From Phycisphaeraceae bacterium (GTDB taxonomy: Bacteria; Planctomycetota; Phycisphaerae; Phycisphaerales; UBA1924): a stretch of DNA of 64,000 nucleotides. The translations under genes and the position numbers were made by a program. The notes beneath the pieces were generated by a model, which saw only the letters and a list, made by a program, of their open reading frames with translations, was not told where the DNA came from and did no database searches. Shown here piece by piece: positions 1-7,803 of the stretch (within the stretch, counting starts at the first letter, position 1; every line of letters begins with the position of its first letter). The DNA lies in the NCBI GenBank assembly GCA_023898685.1, contig CP060234.1:2976001-3040000 (forward strand), read 5' to 3'.

Positions 1-828
1 GATGCGTTGGAGGCGGAGGGGGTCCGCGTCGAGCGGGGGCGCGAGCTGGTGACATGCCGCACGGTAGGGGATGGCGTCGAGGTCGAGATCGCGGATGCGG
101 CGGGCGGGGGCGGGGGCGGGGGCGAGCGGGTGTCTGCGGCATGGGTGCTCGGGGCGGACGGGGCGCACAGCGTGGTGAGGCACAAATCGGGGATCGCGTT
201 CGAGGGCTCGTCGCTTCGTGAGCGGTGGCATCTGGTCGACGTGCCGCTGCGGACAGATCTGTCGAGCGAGCACGGGCACATCATCCTGCTGGGGGGTGGG
301 GCGTTCGTGTTCCTGATCCGGGTGGTGACGGGGGAACCGGAGGGCGAGTACCTGCGGTGGCGGGTGTTCACGAACCGGCCCGATCCGCTGTCGCACCTGG
401 TCATGGCGGAGCGGGCGGGGGATCCGGTGTGGGCGAGCGCGTTCACGATCGGGCACCGGTGCGCGGCGTCGTTCGCGAGCGGGCGGGCGTACCTGGCGGG
501 CGACGCGGCGCACATCCACTCGCCGATCGGCGCGCGGGGGATGAACCTGGGGATCGAGGACGCGGCGGTGTTCGCGCGGCTCGCGGCGGCCGGGCGGCTG
601 GACGAGTACGACGGGTTGAGGCGGCCGGTGGATCGGCGCGTGGTGCGGACGGTGGGGCAGATCACCCGGATCGTCGCGGCGGAGACGGCGGGGGCGAAGC
701 TGCTGCGGACGCTGGTGTTGCCGCGGGCCGTGAGGCTGCGGGCGGCGCGGGGGCGGATGCGGCGGACGGTGACGGGGCTGGATCACCGGCTCGACGTTCC
801 GGGCCTGGACTTCGACGGGGTGTCCTGA
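1..828 (+). CDS. FAD-dependent monooxygenase, C-terminal part (cut by the window edge)
   Basis: The reading frame is open from base 1, so the N-terminal FAD-binding Rossmann motif lies outside the window. Seen: a GADGAHSVVR motif near base 150 (the usual xGADGxxSxVR of PheA/TfdB-type hydroxylases), and an LAGDAAHIHSPIGARGMN motif near base 500 (the GD motif that contacts the FAD ribityl chain). A glycine-only stretch lies near base 110. The family uses FAD and NAD(P)H to hydroxylate aromatic or polyketide-like substrates; the substrate here cannot be told. The gene ends 28 bases before pheS. The family assignment is good; the specific role is unknown. Confidence 0.8.
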   Translation, partial: DALEAEGVRVERGRELVTCRTVGDGVEVEIADAAGGGGGGGERVSAAWVLGADGAHSVVRHKSGIAFEGSSLRERWHLVDVPLRTDLSSEHGHIILLGGGAFVFLIRVVTGEPEGEYLRWRVFTNRPDPLSHLVMAERAGDPVWASAFTIGHRCAASFASGRAYLAGDAAHIHSPIGARGMNLGIEDAAVFARLAAAGRLDEYDGLRRPVDRRVVRTVGQITRIVAAETAGAKLLRTLVLPRAVRLRAARGRMRRTVTGLDHRLDVPGLDFDGVS

Positions 829-844
829 GTGTTCGCGACGCCGC

Positions 845-850
845 TACCAT
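845..850 (+). promoter_or_regulatory. -10-like hexamer TACCAT before pheS
   Basis: TACCAT lies 6 nt before the GTG start of pheS and no Shine-Dalgarno sequence is visible between them. The pattern fits a promoter for a leaderless mRNA and recurs before at least eleven other genes in this window. No convincing -35 box is seen. Confidence 0.45.
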
Positions 851-856
851 CGCGGC

Positions 857-1888
857 GTGCTTGATGACCTGAACCAACTCGAATCGGAAGGCCTGGCTGC
901 TCTGGATACGGCCGCGGACGCGGGGGCTCTGGAGGCGTGGCGGATCACCTACCTGGGCTCCAAGGGGCGCCTCAAGGGCGCGATGTCCGGCATGAAGGAC
1001 GTGCCCAAGGAGCAGAAGGGAGCGGTCGGCAAGCGGGCGAACGAGGTGAAGGCGGCGCTCGAATTGGCGTTCGAGGCGAAGAAGGCCGCGATCGGCACCG
1101 GCGGCCGGGCATCGGGCCCCGCGCTCGACATCACCGAGCCGGGCCTGGTCGAATCGCGGCACGTGGGACGGTCGCACATCATCACGCGGGTGATCGACGA
1201 GCTGACCGAGGTGTTCGGGCGGATGGGGTTCGCGGTGGCCGAGGGCCCGGAGCTCGAGGACGACGAGCACAACTTCATCAAGCTGAACATCCCGCCCGAG
1301 CACCCGGCGCGGGACCCGATCGACAATTTCTATGTCGACGACCCTGAGAAGGTGACGACGCCCCGGATGCTGCGGAGCCAGACGTCGACGGTGCAGATCC
1401 GGACGATGGAGGACGCGGTGGCGAAGGGGTGGGGGCCCCCGATCAAGATCGTCAGCCCGGGGCGGGTGTACCGGCCCGACACCGTCGACGCGACGCACTC
1501 GTTCATGTTCCATCAGATCGAGGGGCTGTACATCGATCGCGGCGTCACGATGATTGATCTGAAGACCACGCTCTTCCAGTTCGCGAGGGCCTACTTCGGC
1601 CCCGACGCGGACATCAGGCTGCGGCCCTCGTTCTTTCCATTCACCGAGCCGTCGGCCGAGCTCGACATGATGATCGCGCTCAAGCCCGGGGCGGAGCCGG
1701 CGTGGATCGAGCTGGGCGGGTGCGGCATGGTCGACCCGGCGGTGCTCGAGGTGTGCGGGATCGACCCCGAGGTGTGGACGGGCTTCGCGTTCGGGTTCGG
1801 GATCGAGCGGATCGCGATGGGCCGGTACGGGATCCCCGACATCCGCATGCTTTTCGAGAATGACGTTCGGTTCCTGGCGCAGCTCTGA
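857..1888 (+). CDS. pheS: Phenylalanine--tRNA ligase alpha subunit
   Basis: Catalytic alpha subunit of the cytosolic (alpha-beta)2 phenylalanyl-tRNA synthetase, charging tRNA-Phe with phenylalanine. At 343 aa it has the usual bacterial length. An N-terminal helical part (about residues 1-90, with the typical YLGSKGRLKGAM stretch) precedes the class II catalytic core. Motif 2 is in the DATHSFMFHQIEGLYID region near residue 213, and motif 3 is GFGIERIAMGRYGI near residue 315. The start is GTG. pheT is normally adjacent but does not follow here: the next gene is an unrelated membrane protein, so pheT must lie elsewhere. Confidence 0.96.
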   Translation: MLDDLNQLESEGLAALDTAADAGALEAWRITYLGSKGRLKGAMSGMKDVPKEQKGAVGKRANEVKAALELAFEAKKAAIGTGGRASGPALDITEPGLVESRHVGRSHIITRVIDELTEVFGRMGFAVAEGPELEDDEHNFIKLNIPPEHPARDPIDNFYVDDPEKVTTPRMLRSQTSTVQIRTMEDAVAKGWGPPIKIVSPGRVYRPDTVDATHSFMFHQIEGLYIDRGVTMIDLKTTLFQFARAYFGPDADIRLRPSFFPFTEPSAELDMMIALKPGAEPAWIELGGCGMVDPAVLEVCGIDPEVWTGFAFGFGIERIAMGRYGIPDIRMLFENDVRFLAQL

Positions 1889-2012
1889 GGCGCGGGCCGG
1901 CGTGAACCGTGGTCACCCATGGTGACCACGGCACACTGGGGGCGGCGCTGCAATCTCACCGAACGTTTTCCCAGTACACTTCGGCTGAAGATGACACCGA
2001 AGGGGGTGTGCC

Positions 2013-2612
2013 GTGGGTGATGAGGCTGTGGGTGAAGAGGCCGTGGTTGAATCGAGCGAGGTTGCGTACCGCCCGTCGCCGGGCTGGCCCAAGGTTGTGG
2101 GGATCCTGAGCGTGGTGTTCGGGGGGATCGCGATCCTGTTCACCGTGGGCGGGCTGGCGCTCTTGCCGTTCTTTGGCGGGATGGTCAAGGGGCAGCTCAA
2201 CGGGGCGACGCTGCCGCCGAGCATGCAGCTCTCGCCGCTCGCGATCGGGCTGTCGGCCTATGGGGCGCTGGTGAATCTGCTGTTGATCATCGCGGGGTTC
2301 ATGACGCTGGCGAGGAAGGCGTCGGGGCGGACGATGCACCTCGTGTACGCCATGCTCGGGGTCGTCTCGACATTCCTTGGGCTCTTCTATCAGTTCCAGA
2401 TGGCGGGCGCCGTCAAGGCGTGGGCCGCCAACTACCCCGACAACGCCATGGTGCAGCAGATGGCGAGCCAGAGCGGCGGCCCGTCGCTGATGATCGGACT
2501 GGTCATCACCCTGGTGCTTGGTCTTGCCTGGCCCGTTTTCAACATCATCTGGTTCGGGATGGTCAAACGTGACCCCGAGTCGATGATCGGGACGGACGAC
2601 GAGTTCGTGTGA
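2013..2612 (+). CDS. Four-TM membrane protein of unknown function
   Basis: This 199-aa protein has a short acidic N-terminus and about four hydrophobic segments (roughly residues 28-52, 76-98, 108-130 and 160-185). It ends in a short charged tail rich in Asp and Glu. I do not recognise a family. The GTG start at 2013 follows an AAGGGGGT-type ribosome binding site, and a TACACT hexamer at 1975-1980 could be the promoter -10. An imperfect inverted repeat lies directly downstream, at 2625-2712. The gene is probably transcribed alone. It is a real gene because frame, start signal and membrane topology agree, but its function is unknown. Confidence 0.75.
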   Translation: MGDEAVGEEAVVESSEVAYRPSPGWPKVVGILSVVFGGIAILFTVGGLALLPFFGGMVKGQLNGATLPPSMQLSPLAIGLSAYGALVNLLLIIAGFMTLARKASGRTMHLVYAMLGVVSTFLGLFYQFQMAGAVKAWAANYPDNAMVQQMASQSGGPSLMIGLVITLVLGLAWPVFNIIWFGMVKRDPESMIGTDDEFV

Positions 2613-2624
2613 GGCACGACTCAT

Positions 2625-2712
2625 TCAGAGCGTGGAGCGCAAGCAACACGATTCGGCCTTCATCGATCTCCCGTGCGCCGGAATCGTGTCGCTTTCGATC
2701 TACGCTCTGAAA
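2625..2712. repeat. Imperfect 31-bp inverted repeat between convergent genes
   Basis: The left arm (2625-2655, starting TTCAGAGCGT) matches the complement of the right arm (2682-2712, ending ACGCTCTGAA) with few mismatches around a 26-nt loop. It sits between the 3' ends of the membrane-protein gene and the lpoB-like gene. It could end transcription from both sides, although there is no T-run, or it may be a dispersed repeat unit. Confidence 0.7.
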
Positions 2713-2859
2713 GGCGTGGATGCTGAGGGTGCCAGGGCCTGGAAGACATGCCCAAGGTGCGCTTGAACGTGCCACACGTCGGCCACACGGCAGCCGCTCC
2801 GATCTCGCTTTGCTTGGTCGCCTCCCCCGTCGGCGAAGGGACGGGAGATCACATGGCGT

Positions 2860-3468
2860 TCACGGGCCCACGGCGCCGCCGCGGGGGGACTGCTTGGCGA
2901 TCTCGCGTTCCTCGCTCCAGACCATGAGGCCGGGCCTCGGCCCGCGGATGGCGGTGACCTGCATCTGGAGGATGTACTGGTACTGCGTGACGTTGCCGAC
3001 GCTCGCGACATCCTCGTAGAGGCGGAGCACGATTGTGTAGTCCGGGCCCGGGAAGGGGCGGCCTTCGGCGGCGGCCTGCCGGCGGGCGGCCTCGATCGCG
3101 GGGTCGTCCTCGACGTAGGTGAACGCGGTGCCCGAGCGGTTGAGCGCGTCGAGCACGCGGTTGAAGAGGCGGTGGCGGTCGATGTTCATCGTGCCCCGGC
3201 CGCCCTCGTTGAGGAACTTGGAGACGTAGACGACGGGCGGGCCGTTGTCGTCGAAGGGGACGAGGCGGCCCGACTCGATCAGGCTGTTCGAGAGCTCGAC
3301 GGCGAACTCCTCGAGGTCGCGTTGATTAACGCGCCGGGTCTCGAGCGTCTGGGTATCGCCCACACGCCGGGTGGACGAGGGCGGACGGGTGGGGTCGTAG
3401 TTCGACTCGCAGCCCGCGCCGAGGAGGATCGAGGCGCAGAGGGCGGTGAGCATGATCGTTCTGGTCAT
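2860..3468 (-). CDS. lpoB: LpoB-like lipoprotein (penicillin-binding-protein activator)
   Basis: A predicted lipoprotein of 202 aa: positively charged N-terminus, hydrophobic core and lipobox LGAGC near residue 19. The rest resembles the LpoB/COG3417 fold, with predicted strands such as DYTIVLRLYEDVAS and a C-terminal VWSEEREIAKQ segment. In E. coli, outer-membrane LpoB stimulates the peptidoglycan synthase PBP1B. A clear AGGAAAGGAAGAGG ribosome binding site precedes the ATG. It is the third gene of an operon with a YcfL homolog and a COG3014 lipoprotein; E. coli lpoB (ycfM) also sits next to ycfL, and this synteny strengthens the call. Activation of a PBP in this organism is inferred. Confidence 0.75.
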   Translation of the reverse strand: MTRTIMLTALCASILLGAGCESNYDPTRPPSSTRRVGDTQTLETRRVNQRDLEEFAVELSNSLIESGRLVPFDDNGPPVVYVSKFLNEGGRGTMNIDRHRLFNRVLDALNRSGTAFTYVEDDPAIEAARRQAAAEGRPFPGPDYTIVLRLYEDVASVGNVTQYQYILQMQVTAIRGPRPGLMVWSEEREIAKQSPRGGAVGP

Positions 3469-3490
3469 GGCCTCTTCCTTTCCTGGGTGA

Positions 3491-3925
3491 TCACTGATCC
3501 GCGTAGAGCTCGAGCCTGAAGTCGTGGGCGTTGTGATTGGGGGCGATGCCGGTGAGGCGGCGGAGCGAGCCCGGTGGGATGGACTCGTGGAGCCAGGCGG
3601 TGGTGGGGCCGCGGACCTCGCGGCCGTCCTCGCCGTACCAGCTGAAGCGGTAGCGGAAGGCCTGGTGGATGCGTGTCGCGTTCTGGACCTCGGCCTCGAT
3701 GATGCGCAGCCCGCTGTCGGTGGCGCCCTCGATGAGGCCGGTCACGTAGACCTGCTTGCTGAACAGCGGGTCGGTGATAAGGCGTTCGTCCTCGACGCGC
3801 TGGGGCAGGGCGCGGCGCTCGGCGGGGCCGACCGTGTTGACCGAATGGGGCCCCTGGCAGGCGGCGAGCAGGCCCGCGGCGGCGAGGGTCAGGAATCCGA
3901 GCACGATGCGACGTTGTGGTTTCAT
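3491..3925 (-). CDS. ycfL: YcfL-like lipoprotein (DUF1425)
   Basis: A lipoprotein of 144 aa: charged N-terminus (MKPQRR), hydrophobic stretch and an LLAAC lipobox near residue 25. The body contains EVQNATRIHQAFRYRFSWYGEDG and ends in an Ig-like beta domain typical of YcfL/DUF1425. The start at 3925 overlaps the stop of the upstream COG3014 gene by 4 nt (ATGA), so the two are probably translationally coupled; the longer upstream reading frame is only overlap with that gene. The lpoB homolog follows after 22 nt. The function is unknown in all organisms; genomic context points to cell-envelope or peptidoglycan synthesis at the outer membrane. Confidence 0.75.
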   Translation of the reverse strand: MKPQRRIVLGFLTLAAAGLLAACQGPHSVNTVGPAERRALPQRVEDERLITDPLFSKQVYVTGLIEGATDSGLRIIEAEVQNATRIHQAFRYRFSWYGEDGREVRGPTTAWLHESIPPGSLRRLTGIAPNHNAHDFRLELYADQ

Positions 3926-5358
3926 TGCGGCTTCACCTCCCCGCCGAGCACGACGGTCTCGACGTGCAAGGGTACCCCGGGTCGGGTGCTCCGGACGAAC
4001 ACGAGGGATACGCCGTCGGGGGGGACCCGGATCGGCACGGATTGGCCGTCTGGGGTGGAGAGGTAGAGCTGTCCCGAGGGCGGGGTGTTGATGCGGGCAT
4101 ACTGGAACTGCTTGGGCAGGCTGGCCCACGAGCGGGTGTCGGCCTTGTTCTGGCTGAACATGTAGAGCCCGGCGGCGAGGCGGACGACGGCGTTGAGCGT
4201 CTCGTCGTCCTCGGTCGCCTTGTTGAGGCCCCACGCGGCGGCCGTCTTGGCGGCCGCACCGATGACGGCGCGGGTGATCAGGACGGGCAGCTCCTCGCGG
4301 AATTCCACTGAGACGATGCGGTCCATGTCGGCCACGACGCTCGTGCCGACGATCTCGTCGGGCGATTCGACGCGCAGAAGATCGACATAGCGGTCGTCAA
4401 ATGTCAGCACCGGGAAGCTCACTCCTACGTAGTCGACCTCGTCGTTCACGAGGAAGAGCGGCAGATCGACGCGAAAGCTCTCGCGCCAGGGGCCGAACCC
4501 GGTGGCGAAGAAGACATGCGTGACGCCCGCCTCGGGAGTCCCCGCCGCGGCGGCCTCGGCGTCGGCGAGGGTTTGCTGGACGGCGCCGTTCTCGGGGACC
4601 ATGCCCGCCACGCTGCGGAGGAGTGCCACCGCTCGGTCGGCGTCGGCCGCATCCTCGCCCGCGCCGAGGCGGAAAACGGCGTGGACGAGCTCGGCGAACG
4701 GATTGACGTAGTCGCGGTAAGGCCTGAACTGCTCGAGCGAGGCGAATCGAGCCGCAAGATCGGGGTCATGCTCGACGAGGTCGACGCTTCGCCCCACGTC
4801 GATTCGGTCGGCGTAGGCGGGGCGGGACCGGACCTCCCGGGCCGCTTCGATGCGCTTCCGGCGGAGCTCGAGCGTCTGGTCCTGCCGGATCGCGGCCTCG
4901 TTGAACGCGGTGCGGGCGGCGTCGGGGTCGCCCAGCAGCAGGCTGTTGATGCCTCGGTACGTCGGGGCCAGCACGCGGTCGGTCGGGGCGCCCCGATAGT
5001 CGACGGCGATGGGGCTGGTCGCCGCGGCCCACATCTCCTCCGTGATGCTGGTCTGCGGGCGGCGATCCTCCGCGTCGAACCCCTCCTCGGCGTGGAGGAA
5101 GGCCCGGGACGACGGGGCGTACGCGCCGGTCTCGCGCAGCGCGGTGCCCAGCTCGAGCCAGCCGAGAATCGCGTGGGCCTGGGGGAAACCGTCTCGGGCC
5201 ATGGCGTCGAGCTCGTCGCGGGCCTCGTGGACGCGGCCCGTCCGCATCAAGACCTGGGCTGAGCGAATGGAACCCGACTGGCAGCCGGTGAGGACCGCGA
5301 GAAGGACCGCCGACAGAACGAGCAGGCGGGGAGAATGGGCCGGGGCGATCTTCGACAT
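3922..5358 (-). CDS. COG3014-type lipoprotein, first gene of the LpoB-like operon
   Basis: A lipoprotein of 478 aa with signal peptide and LTGC lipobox near residue 26. The N-terminal half (to about residue 240) is helical and TPR-like (repeated A/L-rich helices around TGRVHEARDEL and GDPDAARTAFNEA); the C-terminal half is beta-rich. This matches my memory of COG3014, whose members often neighbour lpoB and ycfL. I chose the ATG at 5358, because it starts a clean signal peptide; a GTG at 5391 is possible but is only 3 nt from a TAGTCT hexamer that could be the promoter. The role is unknown; a scaffold for envelope synthesis is an inference from context. Confidence 0.7.
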   Translation of the reverse strand: MSKIAPAHSPRLLVLSAVLLAVLTGCQSGSIRSAQVLMRTGRVHEARDELDAMARDGFPQAHAILGWLELGTALRETGAYAPSSRAFLHAEEGFDAEDRRPQTSITEEMWAAATSPIAVDYRGAPTDRVLAPTYRGINSLLLGDPDAARTAFNEAAIRQDQTLELRRKRIEAAREVRSRPAYADRIDVGRSVDLVEHDPDLAARFASLEQFRPYRDYVNPFAELVHAVFRLGAGEDAADADRAVALLRSVAGMVPENGAVQQTLADAEAAAAGTPEAGVTHVFFATGFGPWRESFRVDLPLFLVNDEVDYVGVSFPVLTFDDRYVDLLRVESPDEIVGTSVVADMDRIVSVEFREELPVLITRAVIGAAAKTAAAWGLNKATEDDETLNAVVRLAAGLYMFSQNKADTRSWASLPKQFQYARINTPPSGQLYLSTPDGQSVPIRVPPDGVSLVFVRSTRPGVPLHVETVVLGGEVKPQ

Positions 5359-5449
5359 CAAGAGGGGTGTTCCGGGTTGCGGAGGTCTCACGGAAGACTA
5401 CCCGTCCGCTAGCCCTGGGTTTCGCGGCGACAGGCAGCCCTTCTGTGCG

Positions 5450-5455
5450 TATCCT
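5450..5455 (+). promoter_or_regulatory. Candidate -10 box TATCCT for tRNA-Met
   Basis: TATCCT lies 30 nt before the first base of the tRNA. It fits the TANNNT pattern seen before many genes here. No -35 box is convincing. Confidence 0.35.
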
Positions 5456-5484
5456 TGACCCGATGCGGCCAAAAGGCCGTGGTC

Positions 5485-5559
5485 GGCGAGGTAGCTCAGC
5501 TGGTCTAGAGCGGTGGATTCATAACCCACAGGTCGCGAGTTCGAGTCTCGCCCTCGCCA
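5485..5559 (+). tRNA. tRNA-Met (CAT), elongator
   Basis: A full cloverleaf can be drawn. The acceptor stem GGCGAGG pairs with CCTCGCC and is followed by discriminator A. The D-arm is GCTC/GAGC, the anticodon loop TTCATAA carries CAT, and the T-arm is GCGAG/CTCGC with TTCGAGT loop. The base pair next to the anticodon loop is an A-C mismatch, which I believe occurs in other tRNA-Met genes. The acceptor is fully paired (initiator tRNAs have a mismatch at 1:72) and the anticodon stem lacks three G-C pairs, so this is the elongator. CCA is not encoded. Confidence 0.95.
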
Positions 5560-5691
5560 TTCTCGGTTCGGCCAGGCACCGCCAGTGGTACGATGTTCGT
5601 ATTATGGCCGAGTCGAAAAACTTCCGAGAATCGGTGCAAGAATCTCGCGGTGGCCGGCGTTGTGCAATGGACACCTCCAAGGGGATAAAGC

Positions 5692-6840
5692 ATGGTTGCG
5701 CGCAAACTTGTAGTTCCGGCCGTTCTCGTGGTCGCCGCCGGGACCATCGCCGTCGCGGCGTTTTCGATGCGGTCATCTCGGGACAAGTCGCTGCGTGAGG
5801 TCGCCGAGCGCGGCGTCGAGCCCGCGCCGGTGATGCCCGCGCCCCGGCCGGCGAGGATGGATAGCAGCGGGGCGGCGGCCCAGACCACCGCGCCGACGCA
5901 GGAGGGCGTGCAGGTGGCCGATGGGGCGCCCGATCGCGGGCCGCGCGACGGGGATCCGCGGCGCCGCTTCCGCCGTCCCAGCCTGGGCGACAGCCCGATG
6001 ACCCCGGAGGACTGGGCGGACCGTTGGACGGAGATGCAGGCCCGGCGTCAGGACTTCATGGCGAGGTTTGACACCGACGGCGACGGGCAGATCAGCGACT
6101 CGGAGCGGGAGGCGATCCGCGCCGAGATGGACCAGCGGCGGCGCGATTTCATGCTCCGCCGCATGACCGACCAGTTCGACAAGGACGGCGACGGGCAGCT
6201 CAACGATGCCGAGCGTGCCGAAGCCGAGGCCGAGATGGAAGCCCGCCGGATCGAGCGCGAGGCGATGATGCTCGCCCGCTTCGACACCGACGGCGACGGG
6301 CAGATTTCGGACGCCGAGCGGCAGGCGGCCCGCGATTCGTGGCGGCGTGATCGAGGCCCCGGTGGTGATCGCGCCGACGGCGCGCCGGGCGATCGACCGT
6401 CGGACCAGCCGGCGGATCAGCAGGCGAACCAGCAATCCGATCAGCAGCCCAACCGCAGGGCCGACCGGCAGAACCGGGCGTTCGGCGGGCCGGGCGGATT
6501 CGGCGATTTCGCCGGTGGCCCCCCTCCGGGTGGGTTTGACGGGGGGCCCGCGGGCGGTGCGTGGCAGCAGGCGATCGCCCAGTATGACACCAACGGCGAC
6601 GGCCAGCTCGATCTTGACGAGTCCTACAGCGCCTACCTCGAGCGGTTTGCCGCGGGCCAGCAGCGGATGTTCGTTCGGCAGTACGACACCAACAGCGACG
6701 GCACGGTGGACGCGAGCGACATGGAGTCGTTCCTTACCCAGTTCCACGCGGAAGATCGCAGCGCCGATATCAACGAGGACGGCGTGCTCAACCAGAAAGA
6801 CGTGGAACGGTTCCGCGACCTGATGATGACGCAGAAGTGA
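5692..6840 (+). CDS. Membrane-anchored or secreted multi-EF-hand protein
   Basis: This 382-aa protein starts with a hydrophobic N-terminal segment (about residues 4-24), then a Pro/Arg-rich linker. Six EF-hand-like calcium loops follow. Three are near residues 124-210 (DTDGDGQISD, DKDGDGQLND, DTDGDGQISD). Three lie in the C-terminal third (DTNGDGQLDL, DTNSDGTVDA, DINEDGVLNQ). A low-complexity Gln/Asp/Pro/Gly stretch of about 60 residues separates the groups. Acidic side chains at loop positions 1, 3, 5 and 12 are mostly kept, so calcium binding is likely. The ribosome binding site AAGGGG is 7 nt before the ATG. The biological role is unknown; such proteins are common in planctomycetes. Confidence 0.8.
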   Translation: MVARKLVVPAVLVVAAGTIAVAAFSMRSSRDKSLREVAERGVEPAPVMPAPRPARMDSSGAAAQTTAPTQEGVQVADGAPDRGPRDGDPRRRFRRPSLGDSPMTPEDWADRWTEMQARRQDFMARFDTDGDGQISDSEREAIRAEMDQRRRDFMLRRMTDQFDKDGDGQLNDAERAEAEAEMEARRIEREAMMLARFDTDGDGQISDAERQAARDSWRRDRGPGGDRADGAPGDRPSDQPADQQANQQSDQQPNRRADRQNRAFGGPGGFGDFAGGPPPGGFDGGPAGGAWQQAIAQYDTNGDGQLDLDESYSAYLERFAAGQQRMFVRQYDTNSDGTVDASDMESFLTQFHAEDRSADINEDGVLNQKDVERFRDLMMTQK

Positions 6841-6927
6841 GCGACGGGCTTGCTGGGGTGAGACGCGGTCGCGAAATGCGGCCGCGTCTTTGCTTTTTGG
6901 GGCCGTCAACGCGGAACCATCGCGAGA

Positions 6928-7773
6928 TCATTCGCCCGGGATGTAGGAGATCGCCCCCTCCATCGGGCTCGACGCGGTGGCGTACATCTTCTTGGCGATC
7001 CGTCCGGCGAGGTAGCTCTGACGCCCCGCCTCGCACGCCTTGCGCATCGCGTGGGCCATCATCACCGGGTCGGCCGCGTGGGCGATCGCGGTGTTGAGCA
7101 GCACGCCGTCGGCGCCCAGTTCCATCGCCTGGGCGACGTCGGAGGCGGAACCGACACCGGCGTCGACGATGACGGGGAAGCCCGGATCGCCCTGCTTGAG
7201 CAGCTCGAGGCAGAGGACGATGTTGTTGCGGTTGAGCACGCCCTGGCCCGAGCCGATGGGGCTGCCCGCGGGCATGACCGCGGCGGCGCCGGCATCCTTG
7301 ATCCGCTGGGCGCTGATCGGATCATCGCTGGTGTAGACCAGCACGTCGAACCCGTCGGCGACGAGCGTCTTCGTGGCCTCGATCGTGCCGACGGGGTCGG
7401 GCAGCAGCGTCTTCTTGTCGCCCAGCACCTCGAGCTTGACCCAGTCCCTGCCCCGGTTGTCGAGCTGGTCGAGCAGCTCGCGACCGAGCCGGGCGACGCG
7501 GACGGCGTCGTCGGCGTCGAAGCAGCCCGCGGTGTTGGGTAGGATGGTGTACCGGCTCGTGTCGATGGAGTCGAGCAGGCTCTCGCCCTTGTCGTTGACG
7601 AGCCGCTCGCGCCGGACGGCGACGGTGACGACCTCGCAGGCGGAGGCGTCGAGGGCGTCGCGCATGAGGTCGTAGGTGGCGTACTTGCCGGTGCCGACAA
7701 AGAGGCGGCTGGTGAACGTGCGGCCCGCGATGGCGAAGGGGGCGAGTCCCGGTTCGGCGGTGGTCGTGGTCAT
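6928..7773 (-). CDS. thiG: Thiazole synthase
   Basis: ThiG makes the thiazole phosphate moiety of thiamine from 1-deoxyxylulose 5-phosphate, dehydroglycine and the sulfur of ThiS thiocarboxylate. The 281-aa length is normal. Seen: SRLFVGTGKY at the N-terminus, a Schiff-base lysine in WVKLEVLGD (residue 113), AAAVMPAGSPIGSGQG and the phosphate-binding VDAGVGSASDV and LLNTAIAHA motifs of the TIM barrel. No thiS, thiH, thiO or thiF gene is nearby. The upstream gap to the transporter gene is only 30 nt, too short for a TPP riboswitch. A TACAAT hexamer 5 nt before the ATG suggests a leaderless mRNA. Confidence 0.96.
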   Translation of the reverse strand: MTTTTAEPGLAPFAIAGRTFTSRLFVGTGKYATYDLMRDALDASACEVVTVAVRRERLVNDKGESLLDSIDTSRYTILPNTAGCFDADDAVRVARLGRELLDQLDNRGRDWVKLEVLGDKKTLLPDPVGTIEATKTLVADGFDVLVYTSDDPISAQRIKDAGAAAVMPAGSPIGSGQGVLNRNNIVLCLELLKQGDPGFPVIVDAGVGSASDVAQAMELGADGVLLNTAIAHAADPVMMAHAMRKACEAGRQSYLAGRIAKKMYATASSPMEGAISYIPGE

Positions 7774-7778
7774 GGGGG

Positions 7779-7784
7779 ATTGTA
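7779..7784 (-). promoter_or_regulatory. -10-like hexamer TACAAT before thiG
   Basis: On the minus strand TACAAT lies 5 nt before the ATG of thiG with no Shine-Dalgarno sequence between. It is the best match to the bacterial -10 consensus among the leaderless candidates here. Confidence 0.45.
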
Positions 7785-7803
7785 TGGCGCGCGCCGCAGC
7801 GGC

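Noticed and set aside
1889..2012. pheT downstream of pheS
   Set aside because: The next gene is a four-TM protein; no beta-subunit sequence is present in the window.
7774..7803. TPP riboswitch before thiG
   Set aside because: Only 30 nt separate thiG from the upstream gene; the conserved THI-box sequences are absent.
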